64,000 nucleotides of DNA from Neomesorhizobium albiziae (GTDB lineage Bacteria > Pseudomonadota > Alphaproteobacteria > Rhizobiales > Rhizobiaceae), in NCBI RefSeq assembly GCF_900114255.1, contig NZ_FOSL01000004.1, positions 62,001 to 126,000 on the forward strand. The letters are read 5' to 3'. A program made the position numbers and the translations under genes. The notes beneath the pieces were generated by a model. It did no database searches. It saw only the letters and a list, made by a program, of their open reading frames with translations, and was not told the DNA's origin. The stretch's first letter is position 1. Each line of letters opens with the position of its first letter. Below, in pieces: positions 27,413 to 36,503 of this stretch.

Positions 27413-28589
27413 GCGTCGGCCGCCGCTGACCGGCCTTCAGGGAGACGCGGACGCAATCGCGGCCGCTTTTCTTGGCGTCGTAAAGTGCCGCATCGGCGCG
27501 TCGCATCAGATCGGCGATGCGTTCGCCCGGCGCCAGCTCGGCTACTCCGAAGCTCGCGGTGAACCGCCTGTCGTCGGGCAGTTCCTGCACTGGCAGCCCG
27601 GCAAATGCACTGCGCGCGCCCTCGGCGAACAGCCGCGCTGCGACGATGTTCGTTCCAGGCAGGATTATGGCGAATTCCTCGCCCCCGATACGCCCCGCCA
27701 CGAAATGCGGGGCCATCGCCGAGCGGATAAACTGCGCGAACGCCACGATGACCGCGTCACCGGCCGCATGGCCGAAATTGTCGTTGACCGACTTGAAGTG
27801 ATCGAGGTCGCAGATCACCAGCGACAAAGGCACACCCTGCCGTTCGGCGTCGCGAAGGGCGCGGTCGGCGCGGTCCTCGAAGCCGCGGCGGTTGTGCAAC
27901 CCCGACAGCGTATCGGTTTCTGAACGCTGAGTCGCGTCGGTCAGAACGTCGCGAACGAGGATCACCATGAGGAGCAGCGCGATGGCGATCGCGAACACTG
28001 TCGCCATCGACTGCGAGAATAGCGCGTAACTGCTGCCTATGTAGTCCTGCGGACGCGCACCCCAGCCGCCGACAGCATGCGCAAGCAGCGGCTTCGACAT
28101 GAATTGAAGCGCACTGAGGCACAACAGCGTCATCAGCATGCGATCCAGTTTGTGGCGCGCGCCAGCCTTCCAGACTATTCCGGCAGCGATTGCCTGCATG
28201 ATTGCGAAAGGGGCCTGGTAGAGCGCCAGCCGGGTGAATGACTGCCGTGGAAGATCCTGAATCGCGTAGTTCACCACCAGCGACACCACGAAGACCGTTC
28301 CGATCAGCCGCCAGGGAATTTCGACACCGTATTTGCGGGCAACGCCTGCGTTGAACGCACCCATGCCGGCCAGCAGGCAGGCCACCGCGGCGACGACCGC
28401 TACGCGCGCATTGTCGAGCGATGGGATGATGGCCTCGATGGCGAAGAAGCCCATGCCGATCGCGTAGGCGAACGCCAGCCAGCGCGCGGCCACGCGGCTG
28501 CGGTCATAGACGGCAATCATCATGAACGCGGCCGACAGCAGCCCGGCGACAAAAAGATTGATTGCCAGGATAAATCCGGCTCCGTTCAT
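27375..28589 (-). CDS. Membrane diguanylate cyclase (GGDEF), seven-helix sensor
   Basis: About 404 residues. The N-terminal part (about 1-215) has roughly six to seven hydrophobic helices. The GGDEF domain follows, with DTLSGLHNRRGFEDRADRAL, ICDLDHFKSVNDNFGHAAGD and the active-site RIGGEEFAIILPG. It should make cyclic di-GMP. The residues nine to six places before GGEEF are APHF, so the RxxD inhibitory site is missing. I chose ATG 28589; a GTG at 28616 extends it by nine residues. It is followed downstream by the convergent secreted-protein gene with a 38-base overlap. Confidence 0.88.
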   Translation of the reverse strand: MNGAGFILAINLFVAGLLSAAFMMIAVYDRSRVAARWLAFAYAIGMGFFAIEAIIPSLDNARVAVVAAVACLLAGMGAFNAGVARKYGVEIPWRLIGTVFVVSLVVNYAIQDLPRQSFTRLALYQAPFAIMQAIAAGIVWKAGARHKLDRMLMTLLCLSALQFMSKPLLAHAVGGWGARPQDYIGSSYALFSQSMATVFAIAIALLLMVILVRDVLTDATQRSETDTLSGLHNRRGFEDRADRALRDAERQGVPLSLVICDLDHFKSVNDNFGHAAGDAVIVAFAQFIRSAMAPHFVAGRIGGEEFAIILPGTNIVAARLFAEGARSAFAGLPVQELPDDRRFTASFGVAELAPGERIADLMRRADAALYDAKKSGRDCVRVSLKAGQRRPTLSVTGNGQKVRE

Positions 28590-28678
28590 CGGTTCCACAA
28601 TCCAGGTTGCCGCCACTCAACCATAGACGGCCAAAAAAGACGTTAACATGCGGCTTTGTTCGGACGAAATCGGCGGCG

Positions 28679-29875
28679 TCAGGTAGCGCGAAAAGCCTCC
28701 GGCGTGAAGGTGGTTTCCGGCCGTTGATACGAAAGGCGAACGCTGTCGCGGCCAAGCTTCTTGGCCTGGTAGAGCGCCTCGTCGGCGCGCCGCATCAGCT
28801 GCCCGAGGCTTTCTTCCCCGGTGCGCATCGCAATGCCGAAGCTCGCCGTCACCACGGCGTTGGCCGGCAGGCCGGCCACCGGACCGCGTCTAAAGGAAGA
28901 CCGCACGCCCTCGGCGAAGAGTTGCGCGGTGGCAAGGTCGCAGGCCGGCAGCAACACCGCAAATTCCTCGCCTCCGAGACGCCCCGCTATGGCGAACCCG
29001 CCGCAGCCCGACCGCAGCCGGGTGGCGAATTCGGCGATCACCTTGTCGCCCGCATCGTGGCCATAGCGATCGTTGATCGACTTGAAGTGATCGAGATCGG
29101 CCAGCACCAGCGCCAGCGGCATGGATTTGCCCGACTTCACCTCGAGCAACCTTTCCGCCGCCTCTTCGAACCCGCGGCGGTTCAAAAGTCCGGAAAGCGG
29201 GTCCGTGCAGGATTCGGCCTTCAGCGCCTTGACCACGTCGAGCGCGGCGGCGGTGAACAGGCAGAGCGCCGTAAGCAGCGACAGAAGTGCATGCGACAGC
29301 TGCGCAGTCGTCCAGTAGACCGACTGGTAGAAGCCGTCATAGGACACGAAGGGACCGTATATCTCGACGAGAACGATCGTGCGGACGAAGAAGTTCAACC
29401 CCGACACCAGCGACAGCACGAACAGGATGGTTTCTGCCGGGCCGTTTTTGCGCACCACCCACAACTCGGCGGCGACAACGAGGGTAACGCCGCCAAATGC
29501 GAAATTCATGGTGAGGATGCGCATGGTCAGGTCAGGCTGGACGAACAGGAACCAGCTGAAGCAGGCAAGCCCGCCAAAGGCCAGCAAGATGACGGCAACC
29601 AGGCTGGTCAGCCGGCCATACCGCGCCACGATGGCGCCAGCCAGACAGCAGGCGGCGATCGCAAACGACAGATTGGAGAGGAATTTGGTCGGCGCGAAGC
29701 CGATCGGCAGTACAAAATACTGAAGCAGAAATCCCGTGGCCGAGCAGGTGTAGGCAACAGCCAATACAGCCAGATACGGCCGGTCGCGCTGATAGAGCCA
29801 AAGCATCAGGAACGCCGCGGCCAGAGCCAGCGCGATGGCTGGATTGAGCAGCGCTATGAACAGGCCCGTATCCAA
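28679..29875 (-). CDS. Membrane diguanylate cyclase (GGDEF), second copy with different sensor
   Basis: About 398 residues. The N-terminal membrane part (about 1-215) has several helices, starting DTGLFIALLNPAIALALAAA. The GGDEF domain has DPLSGLLNRRGFEEAAERLL, LADLDHFKSINDRYGHDAGD and RLGGEEFAVLLPA. The position of the inhibitory RxxD reads GGFA, so product inhibition is probably absent. No ATG fits the start; TTG 29875 gives the usual beginning, and a GTG at 29971 gives a longer form. The C-terminal halves of the two adjacent cyclases are similar; the sensor halves are not obviously so. Confidence 0.88.
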   Translation of the reverse strand: MDTGLFIALLNPAIALALAAAFLMLWLYQRDRPYLAVLAVAYTCSATGFLLQYFVLPIGFAPTKFLSNLSFAIAACCLAGAIVARYGRLTSLVAVILLAFGGLACFSWFLFVQPDLTMRILTMNFAFGGVTLVVAAELWVVRKNGPAETILFVLSLVSGLNFFVRTIVLVEIYGPFVSYDGFYQSVYWTTAQLSHALLSLLTALCLFTAAALDVVKALKAESCTDPLSGLLNRRGFEEAAERLLEVKSGKSMPLALVLADLDHFKSINDRYGHDAGDKVIAEFATRLRSGCGGFAIAGRLGGEEFAVLLPACDLATAQLFAEGVRSSFRRGPVAGLPANAVVTASFGIAMRTGEESLGQLMRRADEALYQAKKLGRDSVRLSYQRPETTFTPEAFRAT

Positions 29876-30034
29876 ACTGCGTTTTTCACCCCTTCCGTCA
29901 CGGAAGATCGTAGACGGCAAGCCCAAATAACGCGTTAAGCCGGCGCCCGCAACGGTCCTGGCGCGCCGCACATGGAAAGGTGGATAGGGCTCTGCGCAGC
30001 CGGACGATCCGGCCGCGCAGATTTCAGTCTCGCG

Positions 30035-31444
30035 TCAGTTCCACTCGCGAATATCGACGAAATGACCTGCGATCGCGGCCGCCGCAGCCATCGCCGGCGA
30101 TACCAGATGGGTGCGGCCCTTGTAGCCCTGGCGGCCTTCGAAGTTGCGGTTCGAGGTCGAGGCGCAGCGCTCATGCGGCTTCAGCCGGTCGTCGTTCATG
30201 GCAAGGCACATCGAGCAGCCAGGCTCGCGCCAGTCGAAACCGGCGGCGATGAAGATCTTGTCCAGGCCCTCGGCTTCCGCCTGTTCCTTCACCAGGCCGG
30301 AGCCCGGCACGATCATGGCGTTGACGCGCGGGTTGACCGACTTGCCCTCGACCACTTTCGCGGCCTCGCGCAGATCCTCGATGCGGCCGTTGGTGCAGGA
30401 GCCGATGAACACCCGGTCAAGTTCGATGTCGGTGATCCTGGTGCCGGCCTTGAGGCCCATATAGTCGAGCGCCCGCTGCTTGGACGCGCGTTTGGTCTCG
30501 TCGGCGATCGCGGCGGGATCCGGCACCACGCCGAGAACGGAAACGACGTCTTCCGGAGACGAGCCCCAGGAGACGATCGGCGGCAGGTTGGCGGCGTTGA
30601 GCACGACGACCTTGTCGAAATGCGCGCCATCGTCGGACTTCAGCGTCTTCCAGTAGTCGAGCGCCATGTCCCACGCCTTGCCTTTCGGCGCGCGCGGCTT
30701 GTCCTTGACGTAGGCGAAGGTGGTCTCGTCGGGAGCGATCAGGCCGGCCCGCGCCCCGCCTTCGATCGACATGTTGCAGATGGTCATACGACCTTCCATC
30801 GACAGCGCCCGGATGGCCTCGCCGGCATATTCGATGACATAGCCGGTGCCGCCGGCGGTGCCGATTTCGCCGATGATGGCGAGGATGATGTCCTTGGCGG
30901 TGACGCCTTCCGGCAGCGTACCGTCGACCCGCACCAGCATGTTCTTGGCCTTGCGCTGGATCAGCGTCTGCGTCGCCAGCACATGCTCGACCTCGGAGGT
31001 GCCGATGCCATGCGCCAGCGCGCCGAACGCGCCGTGGGTGGACGTGTGGCTGTCGCCGCAGACGATCGTCATGCCAGGCAGGGTGAACCCCTGCTCCGGG
31101 CCAATGATGTGCACGATGCCCTGACGGATATCGTTCTCGGAATAATATTCGACGCCGAAATCCTTGGCGTTCTTCGCCAGCGCCTCGACCTGGATGCGGC
31201 TTTCCTCGTTCTTGATGCCGAGCTTGCGGTCGGGCGAGGTCGGCACATTGTGATCGACCACGGCCAGCGTCTTTTCGGGATGGCGAACCTTGCGGCCGGC
31301 CATGCGCAGGCCTTCGAAAGCCTGCGGGCTGGTCACCTCGTGCACGAGGTGGCGATCGATCCACAAAAGGCAGGTGCCGTCGTCCTGGCGATCGACCAGA
31401 TGGTCATCGAATATCTTGTCGTAGAGGGTGCGCGGTGCGCTCAT
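30035..31444 (-). CDS. leuC: 3-Isopropylmalate dehydratase large subunit
   Basis: A 469-residue aconitase-family enzyme of leucine biosynthesis that isomerises 2- to 3-isopropylmalate with LeuD. Fe-S ligands are seen in [18 protein letters not shown] and the late CSMCLAMN. The N-terminal [11 protein letters not shown] and [20 protein letters not shown] are conserved. No leuD lies next to it; leuB is at 61.6 kb in this window. Confidence 0.97.
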   Translation of the reverse strand: MSAPRTLYDKIFDDHLVDRQDDGTCLLWIDRHLVHEVTSPQAFEGLRMAGRKVRHPEKTLAVVDHNVPTSPDRKLGIKNEESRIQVEALAKNAKDFGVEYYSENDIRQGIVHIIGPEQGFTLPGMTIVCGDSHTSTHGAFGALAHGIGTSEVEHVLATQTLIQRKAKNMLVRVDGTLPEGVTAKDIILAIIGEIGTAGGTGYVIEYAGEAIRALSMEGRMTICNMSIEGGARAGLIAPDETTFAYVKDKPRAPKGKAWDMALDYWKTLKSDDGAHFDKVVVLNAANLPPIVSWGSSPEDVVSVLGVVPDPAAIADETKRASKQRALDYMGLKAGTRITDIELDRVFIGSCTNGRIEDLREAAKVVEGKSVNPRVNAMIVPGSGLVKEQAEAEGLDKIFIAAGFDWREPGCSMCLAMNDDRLKPHERCASTSNRNFEGRQGYKGRTHLVSPAMAAAAAIAGHFVDIREWN

Positions 31445-31514
31445 GTGCGTAAATCCGTCGATATGAACAGGGAAAGAACAGGCTGCGCCGGAAACCCGTC
31501 GGTCCGGCGAACGA

Positions 31515-31679
31515 CTAGATAAGTCGGCTGGTCAGCGCGCCTGAAATCCGGGCAAAGAATCGCGACGGCAGGCGCTTGTGGTCCTGCAGCACGAAACCCT
31601 TGTAGGCCGGATCTCCGAAAAGTTCTTCCATCAGCGGCTCAATACCAATCTTTTGGCCTTCCGGCAATTGGCCGGTCAT
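31515..31679 (-). CDS. Short hypothetical ORF downstream of the mgtC-like gene
   Basis: A 54-residue frame, [20 protein letters not shown] to GALTSRLI, fills the space between the MgtC-like gene and leuC. I see no domain, no signal and no good ribosome-binding site, so it may be spurious. Its composition is protein-like. Confidence 0.35.
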   Translation of the reverse strand: MTGQLPEGQKIGIEPLMEELFGDPAYKGFVLQDHKRLPSRFFARISGALTSRLI

Positions 31680-31741
31680 TTCGCCGGCAGGAGCGGCGAA
31701 ATGAAGCCAGAGGGTCCGGCCATTTGATCGTCTGAAACGGG

Positions 31742-32278
31742 CTAGCCGCGCTTTTGCTTCGCCGCCGGTTTCCGCGCCGCAGATTTTTCGTCGCGCTTGT
31801 CTTCGCTGAGGTCGAATTTCACTTCGACTGCATGCAAAAGGCCGAGCACGATGAGCACCAGGAACGTGCCGAAACCGGCGATCTGCCAGAAGCCGAGGCC
31901 GGCGGCGAGCCCTATGGCGCCGGCGAGCCACATGCCCGCGCCGGTGGTCAGGCCCTGCACCTCGCCGCGCGCGAAAAGGATGGTGCCGGCTGCAAGGAAA
32001 GCGATGCCAGCTGTCACCGCTTCGACGGCGCGGATCGGGTCGAAACGCGCTGTGTCCTTCAGGAACATCGGCGCGTGTACAATCTCGATGGTGAGGATGC
32101 CGAAGGTCGCGGCGGCAACGCAGACCAAGATATGGGTACGCAGACCGGCAGGGCGGTTGCGCCATTCGCGCTCGAAGCCGATGACCGCGCCGAAAAGCGT
32201 TGCCAGCAGCAGCCGCGCGACGACGACCGGAAATGAGGTGTATGTCGTATGGCCGAATTCTTCGACGAGCTGTTCCAT
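31742..32278 (-). CDS. MgtC/SapB family membrane protein
   Basis: A 178-residue protein with about five hydrophobic helices. Conserved stretches are RLLLATLFGAVIGFEREWRN, RPAGLRTHILVCVAAATFGI, and GIAFLAAGTILFARGEVQGL with the following TTGAGMWLAGAIGLAAG. MgtC proteins act on Mg2+ homeostasis, virulence or the membrane ATP synthase in other bacteria. The ATG at 32278 (MEQLVEEFGHTTY) begins the family core. The tail is Lys-rich and charged. Confidence 0.88.
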   Translation of the reverse strand: MEQLVEEFGHTTYTSFPVVVARLLLATLFGAVIGFEREWRNRPAGLRTHILVCVAAATFGILTIEIVHAPMFLKDTARFDPIRAVEAVTAGIAFLAAGTILFARGEVQGLTTGAGMWLAGAIGLAAGLGFWQIAGFGTFLVLIVLGLLHAVEVKFDLSEDKRDEKSAARKPAAKQKRG

Positions 32279-32348
32279 GGAATCCCCCTCAAGCTGGTTC
32301 GCCACCAAACGCACCGGAGGCCGCCAGGTTCCGCGACATGTTGCCGGC

Positions 32349-32981
32349 TCACTGAATCTCGAACACGAACGCCTTGACCAGCGCGTCGGGTTCGGCAACC
32401 GCATAGCAGCGAAACCAGGGGCTTTCCTCGACGGCCCGCCAGGTCTTTTCCCGTTCCATCTCGTCGAACACGGCCTGGAAGCCGCCGCTGGCAAAAACCT
32501 GGTCGCGCACTGTAAAGATCGCGTGGCCGCCCTTGCGGGTGATGCGGGCGAGCTCGTGCAGGCCTGAGGCCGGTGCGTGGCCGATGGTGAAGACGCCTGT
32601 CGAGAAGAAGGCGCGGAAATGACCGTCCGGCCAGGGCAGCGGACCGCCGAGCATTGCCTGTTTCAGATCGCCATAGGCGCCACGGCTACCGGCGATCTTC
32701 AGCATGTCGGGCGAGAGGTCGAGGCCGGCGATATCGCCATAGCCGAGCGCCTTGAGCGACGGGCCGGAAAGGCCGGTGCCGCATCCGGCGTCGAGCAGGG
32801 GGCCTTCGCCTGCGGGCACGTAACGGGCGACCCACGCGCCAATCAGGAATGGCAGGAGGTAACCCAATGAAGCGGTTTCGCCGTCATAGGTTACCGCCCA
32901 TTCCGCGTAGGCGGCCGACAGTTCCTCCGGCGTCCTCGCCGAATAGACCTTGTCGAGCGCCGCATTGGCCTTGTCCGACAT
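32349..32981 (-). CDS. Class I SAM-dependent methyltransferase
   Basis: A 210-residue methyltransferase with motif I LLDAGCGTGLSGPSLKALGY, then IAGLDLSPDMLKIAGSRG, then FSTGVFTIGHAPASGLHELA and ITRKGGHAIFTVRD. The substrate is unknown. It is placed downstream of the ABC permease gene on the same strand, 22 bases after, and may be co-transcribed with it. Confidence 0.82.
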   Translation of the reverse strand: MSDKANAALDKVYSARTPEELSAAYAEWAVTYDGETASLGYLLPFLIGAWVARYVPAGEGPLLDAGCGTGLSGPSLKALGYGDIAGLDLSPDMLKIAGSRGAYGDLKQAMLGGPLPWPDGHFRAFFSTGVFTIGHAPASGLHELARITRKGGHAIFTVRDQVFASGGFQAVFDEMEREKTWRAVEESPWFRCYAVAEPDALVKAFVFEIQ

Positions 32982-33003
32982 CTTTTCTCCTCCGCCCGCC
33001 CGC

Positions 33004-33819
33004 TCACTCGTTCGTCTGGCGGCGCATGCGTTTTTCCAGCGCCCGCAGCGCCAGCGACAAGCCGACTGTGAGGATCAGGTAGACATAAGCAACAATGGAA
33101 TAGGTCTCGAAGAAGCGGAACGAGCCGGCGGCATAGACCTTGCCCATCTGGGTGATGTCGGCGACGCCGAGCACCGAAACCAGCGACGAGTCCTTGACCA
33201 TGGCGATGAAATCGTTGCCGTAAGGCGGCAGGATGGTGCGAAACGCTTGCGGCCAGATGATGTGGCGAAAGCGGCGGTAGCGCGACAGGCCGAGCGCTTT
33301 GGCGGCTTCGATCTGGCCGATATCGACCGCCTGAATGCCGGCGCGGAAGATTTCGGCGATGAAGGACGAATAGGCGATGGTGAGCGCGATGATTGCCCGC
33401 CACATCAGCGAGAAGTCGCGCACCTGCATCGGCTCGATCAGGCCCGCCGCCTGCAGCGGGTAAGACACCCAGTTCCACGACACCACCAGCGCCGGCGCGC
33501 CGACAAAGGCGATCCAGAACAACAGCACGAGGATCGGCACGCCACGGATGATCTCGACGTAGAAGCGCCCGATCTGCCGCAACCATACCGAATCCGACAG
33601 CACCATTAGCGCGACGCAGAGCCCAAGCACCGAGGCCAGCGCATAGCCGACCAGGGTGACGAAGATGGTGATGCCGATGCCCTTGGCGACAATCGAAAAG
33701 ACCTGCGAATAAAGACCGCTGGCCGCTATGAGAACGGCGGCGACGATGGCGATGACGATCGCCGCGACGAGCCACCAGGGAAAGTCGCGCTTGGCGACTG
33801 CGGGAGACGTCGACGCCAT
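33004..33819 (-). CDS. Amino-acid ABC transporter permease (HisM/GlnP type)
   Basis: A 271-residue inner-membrane permease with about six helices. The coupling loop (EAAKALGLSRYRRFRHIIWP) is the EAA motif that touches the ATPase. RGVPILVLLFW, IAYSSFIAEIFRAGIQAVDI and YGNDFIAMVKDSSLVSVLGV are characteristic of the polar amino-acid family. The start at 33819 is chosen over a Pro-rich extension. No ATP-binding subunit gene is adjacent. Confidence 0.9.
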   Translation of the reverse strand: MASTSPAVAKRDFPWWLVAAIVIAIVAAVLIAASGLYSQVFSIVAKGIGITIFVTLVGYALASVLGLCVALMVLSDSVWLRQIGRFYVEIIRGVPILVLLFWIAFVGAPALVVSWNWVSYPLQAAGLIEPMQVRDFSLMWRAIIALTIAYSSFIAEIFRAGIQAVDIGQIEAAKALGLSRYRRFRHIIWPQAFRTILPPYGNDFIAMVKDSSLVSVLGVADITQMGKVYAAGSFRFFETYSIVAYVYLILTVGLSLALRALEKRMRRQTNE

Positions 33820-33883
33820 CACGCCGCCGGCCGGCGCCGGGGATAACCAGCCTCCCGGCGAGAGGGAGGGCAAGCAGGCAGTC

Positions 33884-34681
33884 TCACTTTGCCGGCTTGT
33901 AGTCGACGAACCACTTCTGGGTGATCTTGTCGAAGGTGCCGTCGGCTTTCAGGGCGGCGATGCCGGCATTGATCGGAGCGACAAGGTCGGAACCTTTGGC
34001 GAAGATGTAACCGAAATCTTCGGCCTGCAGGGGGTCGCCGACCAGTTTGAGCTTGCCGCCGGAGGTCGCGACAAGCGCCTTGCCGCCGGCGCTGTCCGTC
34101 AGCACCAGATCGACGTCGCCCGCCTGAAGCGCCGCCACCGAGGCGGCAAACGTCTCGAACAGCTTGACGCGCGGGTTCTGCTCGTTGCCGTCGAGCACGT
34201 TGTAGACGGCAACGTAGAAGGGCGACGTGCCGGCCTGGGCGCCGACCAGCAGCTTTTCGTCCGCCGCGAAGGCTTTCGGCTCGGCAAAGCGGCTCTCGTC
34301 GTCACGCACCAGCATGAAGATTTCCGAGCGCATGTAAGGATCGGAGAAATCAACCTTCTCCTTACGGTCGTCCTTGATGGTGATGCCGGTCATGCCCATG
34401 TCGTACTGCTTGTCCGACACCGCCTGGATCATCGCGTCCCACGAGGTGTTCTGGTACTCGACCTTGAAGTTCAGCCGCTTGGAAAGCTCTTCCATCGCGT
34501 CATATTCCCAGCCGACCGGCTTGCCGCTTGCCGGATCGACGAACTGCAGCGGGAAATAGGCGTTTTCGGTGACCACCACGACGGTCTTGCCGCCAAGATC
34601 AGGCAAGGCCTGCGCGAGAGCGGCAGCCGGAAAAAGAACGAGGGCCAGAAGCCCGGCAAGCAAAAGTTTCATTCTGTTCAT
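33884..34681 (-). CDS. Amino-acid ABC transporter substrate-binding protein
   Basis: A 265-residue periplasmic binding protein with a signal peptide (MNRMKLLLAGLLALVLFPAA ending near ALAQ) and the SBP_bac_3 pattern. Conserved parts include YFPLQFVDPASGKPVGWEYD, SWDAMIQAVSDKQYDMGMTG, and late TFDKITQKWFVDYK. It should bind a polar amino acid; the type is not deducible here. It is upstream of the permease on the same strand, 64 bases away. Confidence 0.92.
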   Translation of the reverse strand: MNRMKLLLAGLLALVLFPAAALAQALPDLGGKTVVVVTENAYFPLQFVDPASGKPVGWEYDAMEELSKRLNFKVEYQNTSWDAMIQAVSDKQYDMGMTGITIKDDRKEKVDFSDPYMRSEIFMLVRDDESRFAEPKAFAADEKLLVGAQAGTSPFYVAVYNVLDGNEQNPRVKLFETFAASVAALQAGDVDLVLTDSAGGKALVATSGGKLKLVGDPLQAEDFGYIFAKGSDLVAPINAGIAALKADGTFDKITQKWFVDYKPAK

Positions 34682-34875
34682 GACGCGCTCCCAGATACGG
34701 TCCCTCCCGGATCGCCCGGGATTTGCCGACGACTGTAGCGCGCCCGAAAGCGCTTGCAAGCCGGAGCCGTGCCGGAAGCGGCGGCGGAACCGGAAATCCG
34801 TTTCGCCGGGAAGTATTCAGGTGTGCTGGGTCAGCCCGAGCCGGAGTCGAAGACGGGCGCGTCAGCGACCAAACA

Positions 34876-34974
34876 GGTGGATTTCGAGAACCGGAGCGCA
34901 GCGTACATTTGGGTACGTGAGCACCGGAAGCGCAGAAAGCCGCCATTTGCAGTCCGGCATCACCTGAATATCGA
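34876..34974. repeat. Intergenic palindromic repeat, family B, copy 2
   Basis: GGTGGATTTCGAGAACCGG to GTCCGGCATCACC, nearly identical to the copy at 25943. Arms GGTGGATTTC/GAAAGCCGCC and the central CGTACATTTGGGTACG are preserved. It ends 14 bases from the stop codon of ohrR on the minus strand. No coding frame is seen in the 34682..34988 gap. Confidence 0.8.
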
Positions 34975-34988
34975 CACACTCTGGCGGG

Positions 34989-35471
34989 TCAGCCCGGCTG
35001 CCGTTCCGTTTTGCGCAAGCTGCGACTGAGCCTGCTCAACGTGCCGTGCAGGTTGATCAGTTCGTCCTGCGACAAGGGCAGCTGGCAAGCCATGGCCCTG
35101 GGAACGGCCTTGGCGCGTTCGCGAAGTGCTGCTCCTTTTGCCGTCGGCTCGACCAGCACCCGCCGCTCGTCCGCGGGGTCGCGCTTGCGGCTGACCAGAC
35201 CGCCGGCCTCCAGCCGCTTCAGCAGCGGCGTCAGCGTGGCGGAATCGAGGCCCAGCGCTTCACCGAGTTCACCCACCGTGCGGGGCGTCTTCTCCCACAA
35301 GACCAGCATGACGAGATATTGCGGATAGGTCAGCCCCAGCGGTTCCAGCAGCGGCCGGTAAAGCCGCGTCACCAGGCTGCTTGCCGAATAGAGCGCGAAG
35401 CAGATCTGGCGGTCGAGCCGTAGCAGCCCGCCGCCGTCCTGCTTCACCTTCTGTTTTTCGGCCGTGGTCAT
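34989..35471 (-). CDS. ohrR: Organic-hydroperoxide-sensing MarR-family regulator
   Basis: A 160-residue winged-helix regulator, with the winged-helix segment TVGELGEALGLDSATLTPLL and RDPADERRVLVEPTAKGAA. The peroxide-sensing Cys24 lies in RQICFALYSAS, as in OhrR. OhrR represses ohr and is released when the Cys is oxidised by organic peroxides. Its ATG overlaps the ohr stop by four bases (ATGA), so the two are translated together. Confidence 0.92.
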   Translation of the reverse strand: MTTAEKQKVKQDGGGLLRLDRQICFALYSASSLVTRLYRPLLEPLGLTYPQYLVMLVLWEKTPRTVGELGEALGLDSATLTPLLKRLEAGGLVSRKRDPADERRVLVEPTAKGAALRERAKAVPRAMACQLPLSQDELINLHGTLSRLSRSLRKTERQPG

Positions 35472-35887
35472 TGCGCCTTTGCCGTAAGCGCCACGTCGAT
35501 ATTGCCCTTGATGGCGTTGGAATAGGGGCAGACCTTGTGCGCGGTCGCCACCAGCGCATCCGCGGTCGCCTGGTCGACACCCTTGGTCTCGACCGCCAGC
35601 GCCACGCCCAGCTTGAAACCGCCCTGGCCGTCGGGATGCAATTCGACGGTGGCATTGATAGCCGAATCCGTCAGCGTCGCCTTCTGCTTGCGCGCCACCA
35701 GCGCCAATGCGCTGCCGAAGCAGGCAGCGTAGCCGGCTGCGAAAAGCTGCTCGGGATTGGTGGCGCCGCCCTGGCCGCCAAGCTCCTTGGGCATCGCCAG
35801 ATCGACGCTGAGCAGGCCGTCACTGGTTTCGGCATGGCCAAGGCGGCCGCCTGTGGCGCGGGCCTGAGTGGAATACAATGCGGGCAT
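35468..35887 (-). CDS. ohr: Organic hydroperoxide resistance protein (peroxiredoxin-like)
   Basis: A 139-residue OsmC/Ohr-family thiol peroxidase. The catalytic pair is Cys56 in GYAACFGSA and Cys120 in HKVCPYSNAIKGN. ATNPEQLFAAGYAAC and the N-terminal start are typical of Ohr, not OsmC. It reduces organic hydroperoxides in the cytoplasm using lipoyl or thiol reductants. It is the first gene of ohr-ohrR, with a likely OhrR operator upstream. Confidence 0.95.
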   Translation of the reverse strand: MPALYSTQARATGGRLGHAETSDGLLSVDLAMPKELGGQGGATNPEQLFAAGYAACFGSALALVARKQKATLTDSAINATVELHPDGQGGFKLGVALAVETKGVDQATADALVATAHKVCPYSNAIKGNIDVALTAKAQ

Positions 35888-35898
35888 CGGTTTTCTCC

Positions 35899-35920
35899 AT
35901 TTAATAGCTAGCGATTAAAT
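35899..35920. promoter_or_regulatory. Likely OhrR operator
   Basis: TTTAATAGCTAGCGATTAAA (35900-35919) is a near-perfect palindrome with arms TTTAAT/ATTAAA around AGCTAGCG, extended by one more A/T pair outside. It lies 12 bases upstream of the ohr start. The pattern, an A/T-rich MarR-type palindrome just upstream of ohr, fits an OhrR site; binding is inferred. Confidence 0.65.
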
Positions 35921-35972
35921 CGCACACGATATTATCTCCGTCAAGGCCCCTGCGATAAAATGATACGCCTAT

Positions 35973-36503
35973 TCAGGATCGGCCTTCGAAATCGATCGCC
36001 AGCAATTCCTCGTCGTGGAACACGCCGTCGACGCAAAGCGCCTTGCGCTCCAGCCCATAGGGCACGAAGCCCATCGCATGATACATGCGCCGCGTTGCCT
36101 CCTGGGCGATAACGACGCTGCACTGCAGGATGCGGACACGGCCAGCGGCCGTGTCGATGACCTGCCGCACCAGTTGCCTGCCGAGGCCTTGCCCGCGAAA
36201 CTCCGCGCGCACGAAAACGCCCCACATGTATCCCTTGTGCCGTTCCTTCAGACGATCGCTTACCGCGAGCCCCGCAATGCCGACCAGCCGCCCACCGACG
36301 AAGGCGCCGAAGGTCGCGCTCGGAGCCGGCGGCGCGGCCCGCGCCGCGAAATGCTCGCGTGACCGGGCCGCTTCCTCCTCGTAGCTGGAGCCGAAGGCCT
36401 CCGGCGTCTCTCGCAGTCCGGCCAGCCGCAGCACGCGAAACGCGTCGGCATCCGCCTCGGTCAGCCGCCTGATTTCCACCTGCGCGCCCGCATCGCTCGT
36501 CAT
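35973..36503 (-). CDS. GNAT-family N-acetyltransferase
   Basis: A 176-residue acetyltransferase. The acetyl-CoA motif is VFVRAEFRGQGLGRQLVRQV, followed by VVIAQEATRRMYHAMGFVPY. Start MTSDAGAQVEIRRLTEADAD at 36503 is chosen; it overlaps the stop of the upstream methyltransferase gene by four bases (ATGA). The substrate is unknown. The tight overlap implies a two-gene operon. Confidence 0.87.
   Translation of the reverse strand: MTSDAGAQVEIRRLTEADADAFRVLRLAGLRETPEAFGSSYEEEAARSREHFAARAAPPAPSATFGAFVGGRLVGIAGLAVSDRLKERHKGYMWGVFVRAEFRGQGLGRQLVRQVIDTAAGRVRILQCSVVIAQEATRRMYHAMGFVPYGLERKALCVDGVFHDEELLAIDFEGRS

Noticed and set aside
30417-31364. 315-residue frame inside leuC
   Set aside because: Frame-shifted shadow of leuC, full of Arg and His, no family features.
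34754-35029. Short plus-strand frame with VDFENRS...IWVRE
   Set aside because: The peptide is the translation of repeat B; the same words appear from the other copies, so it reflects DNA repetition.
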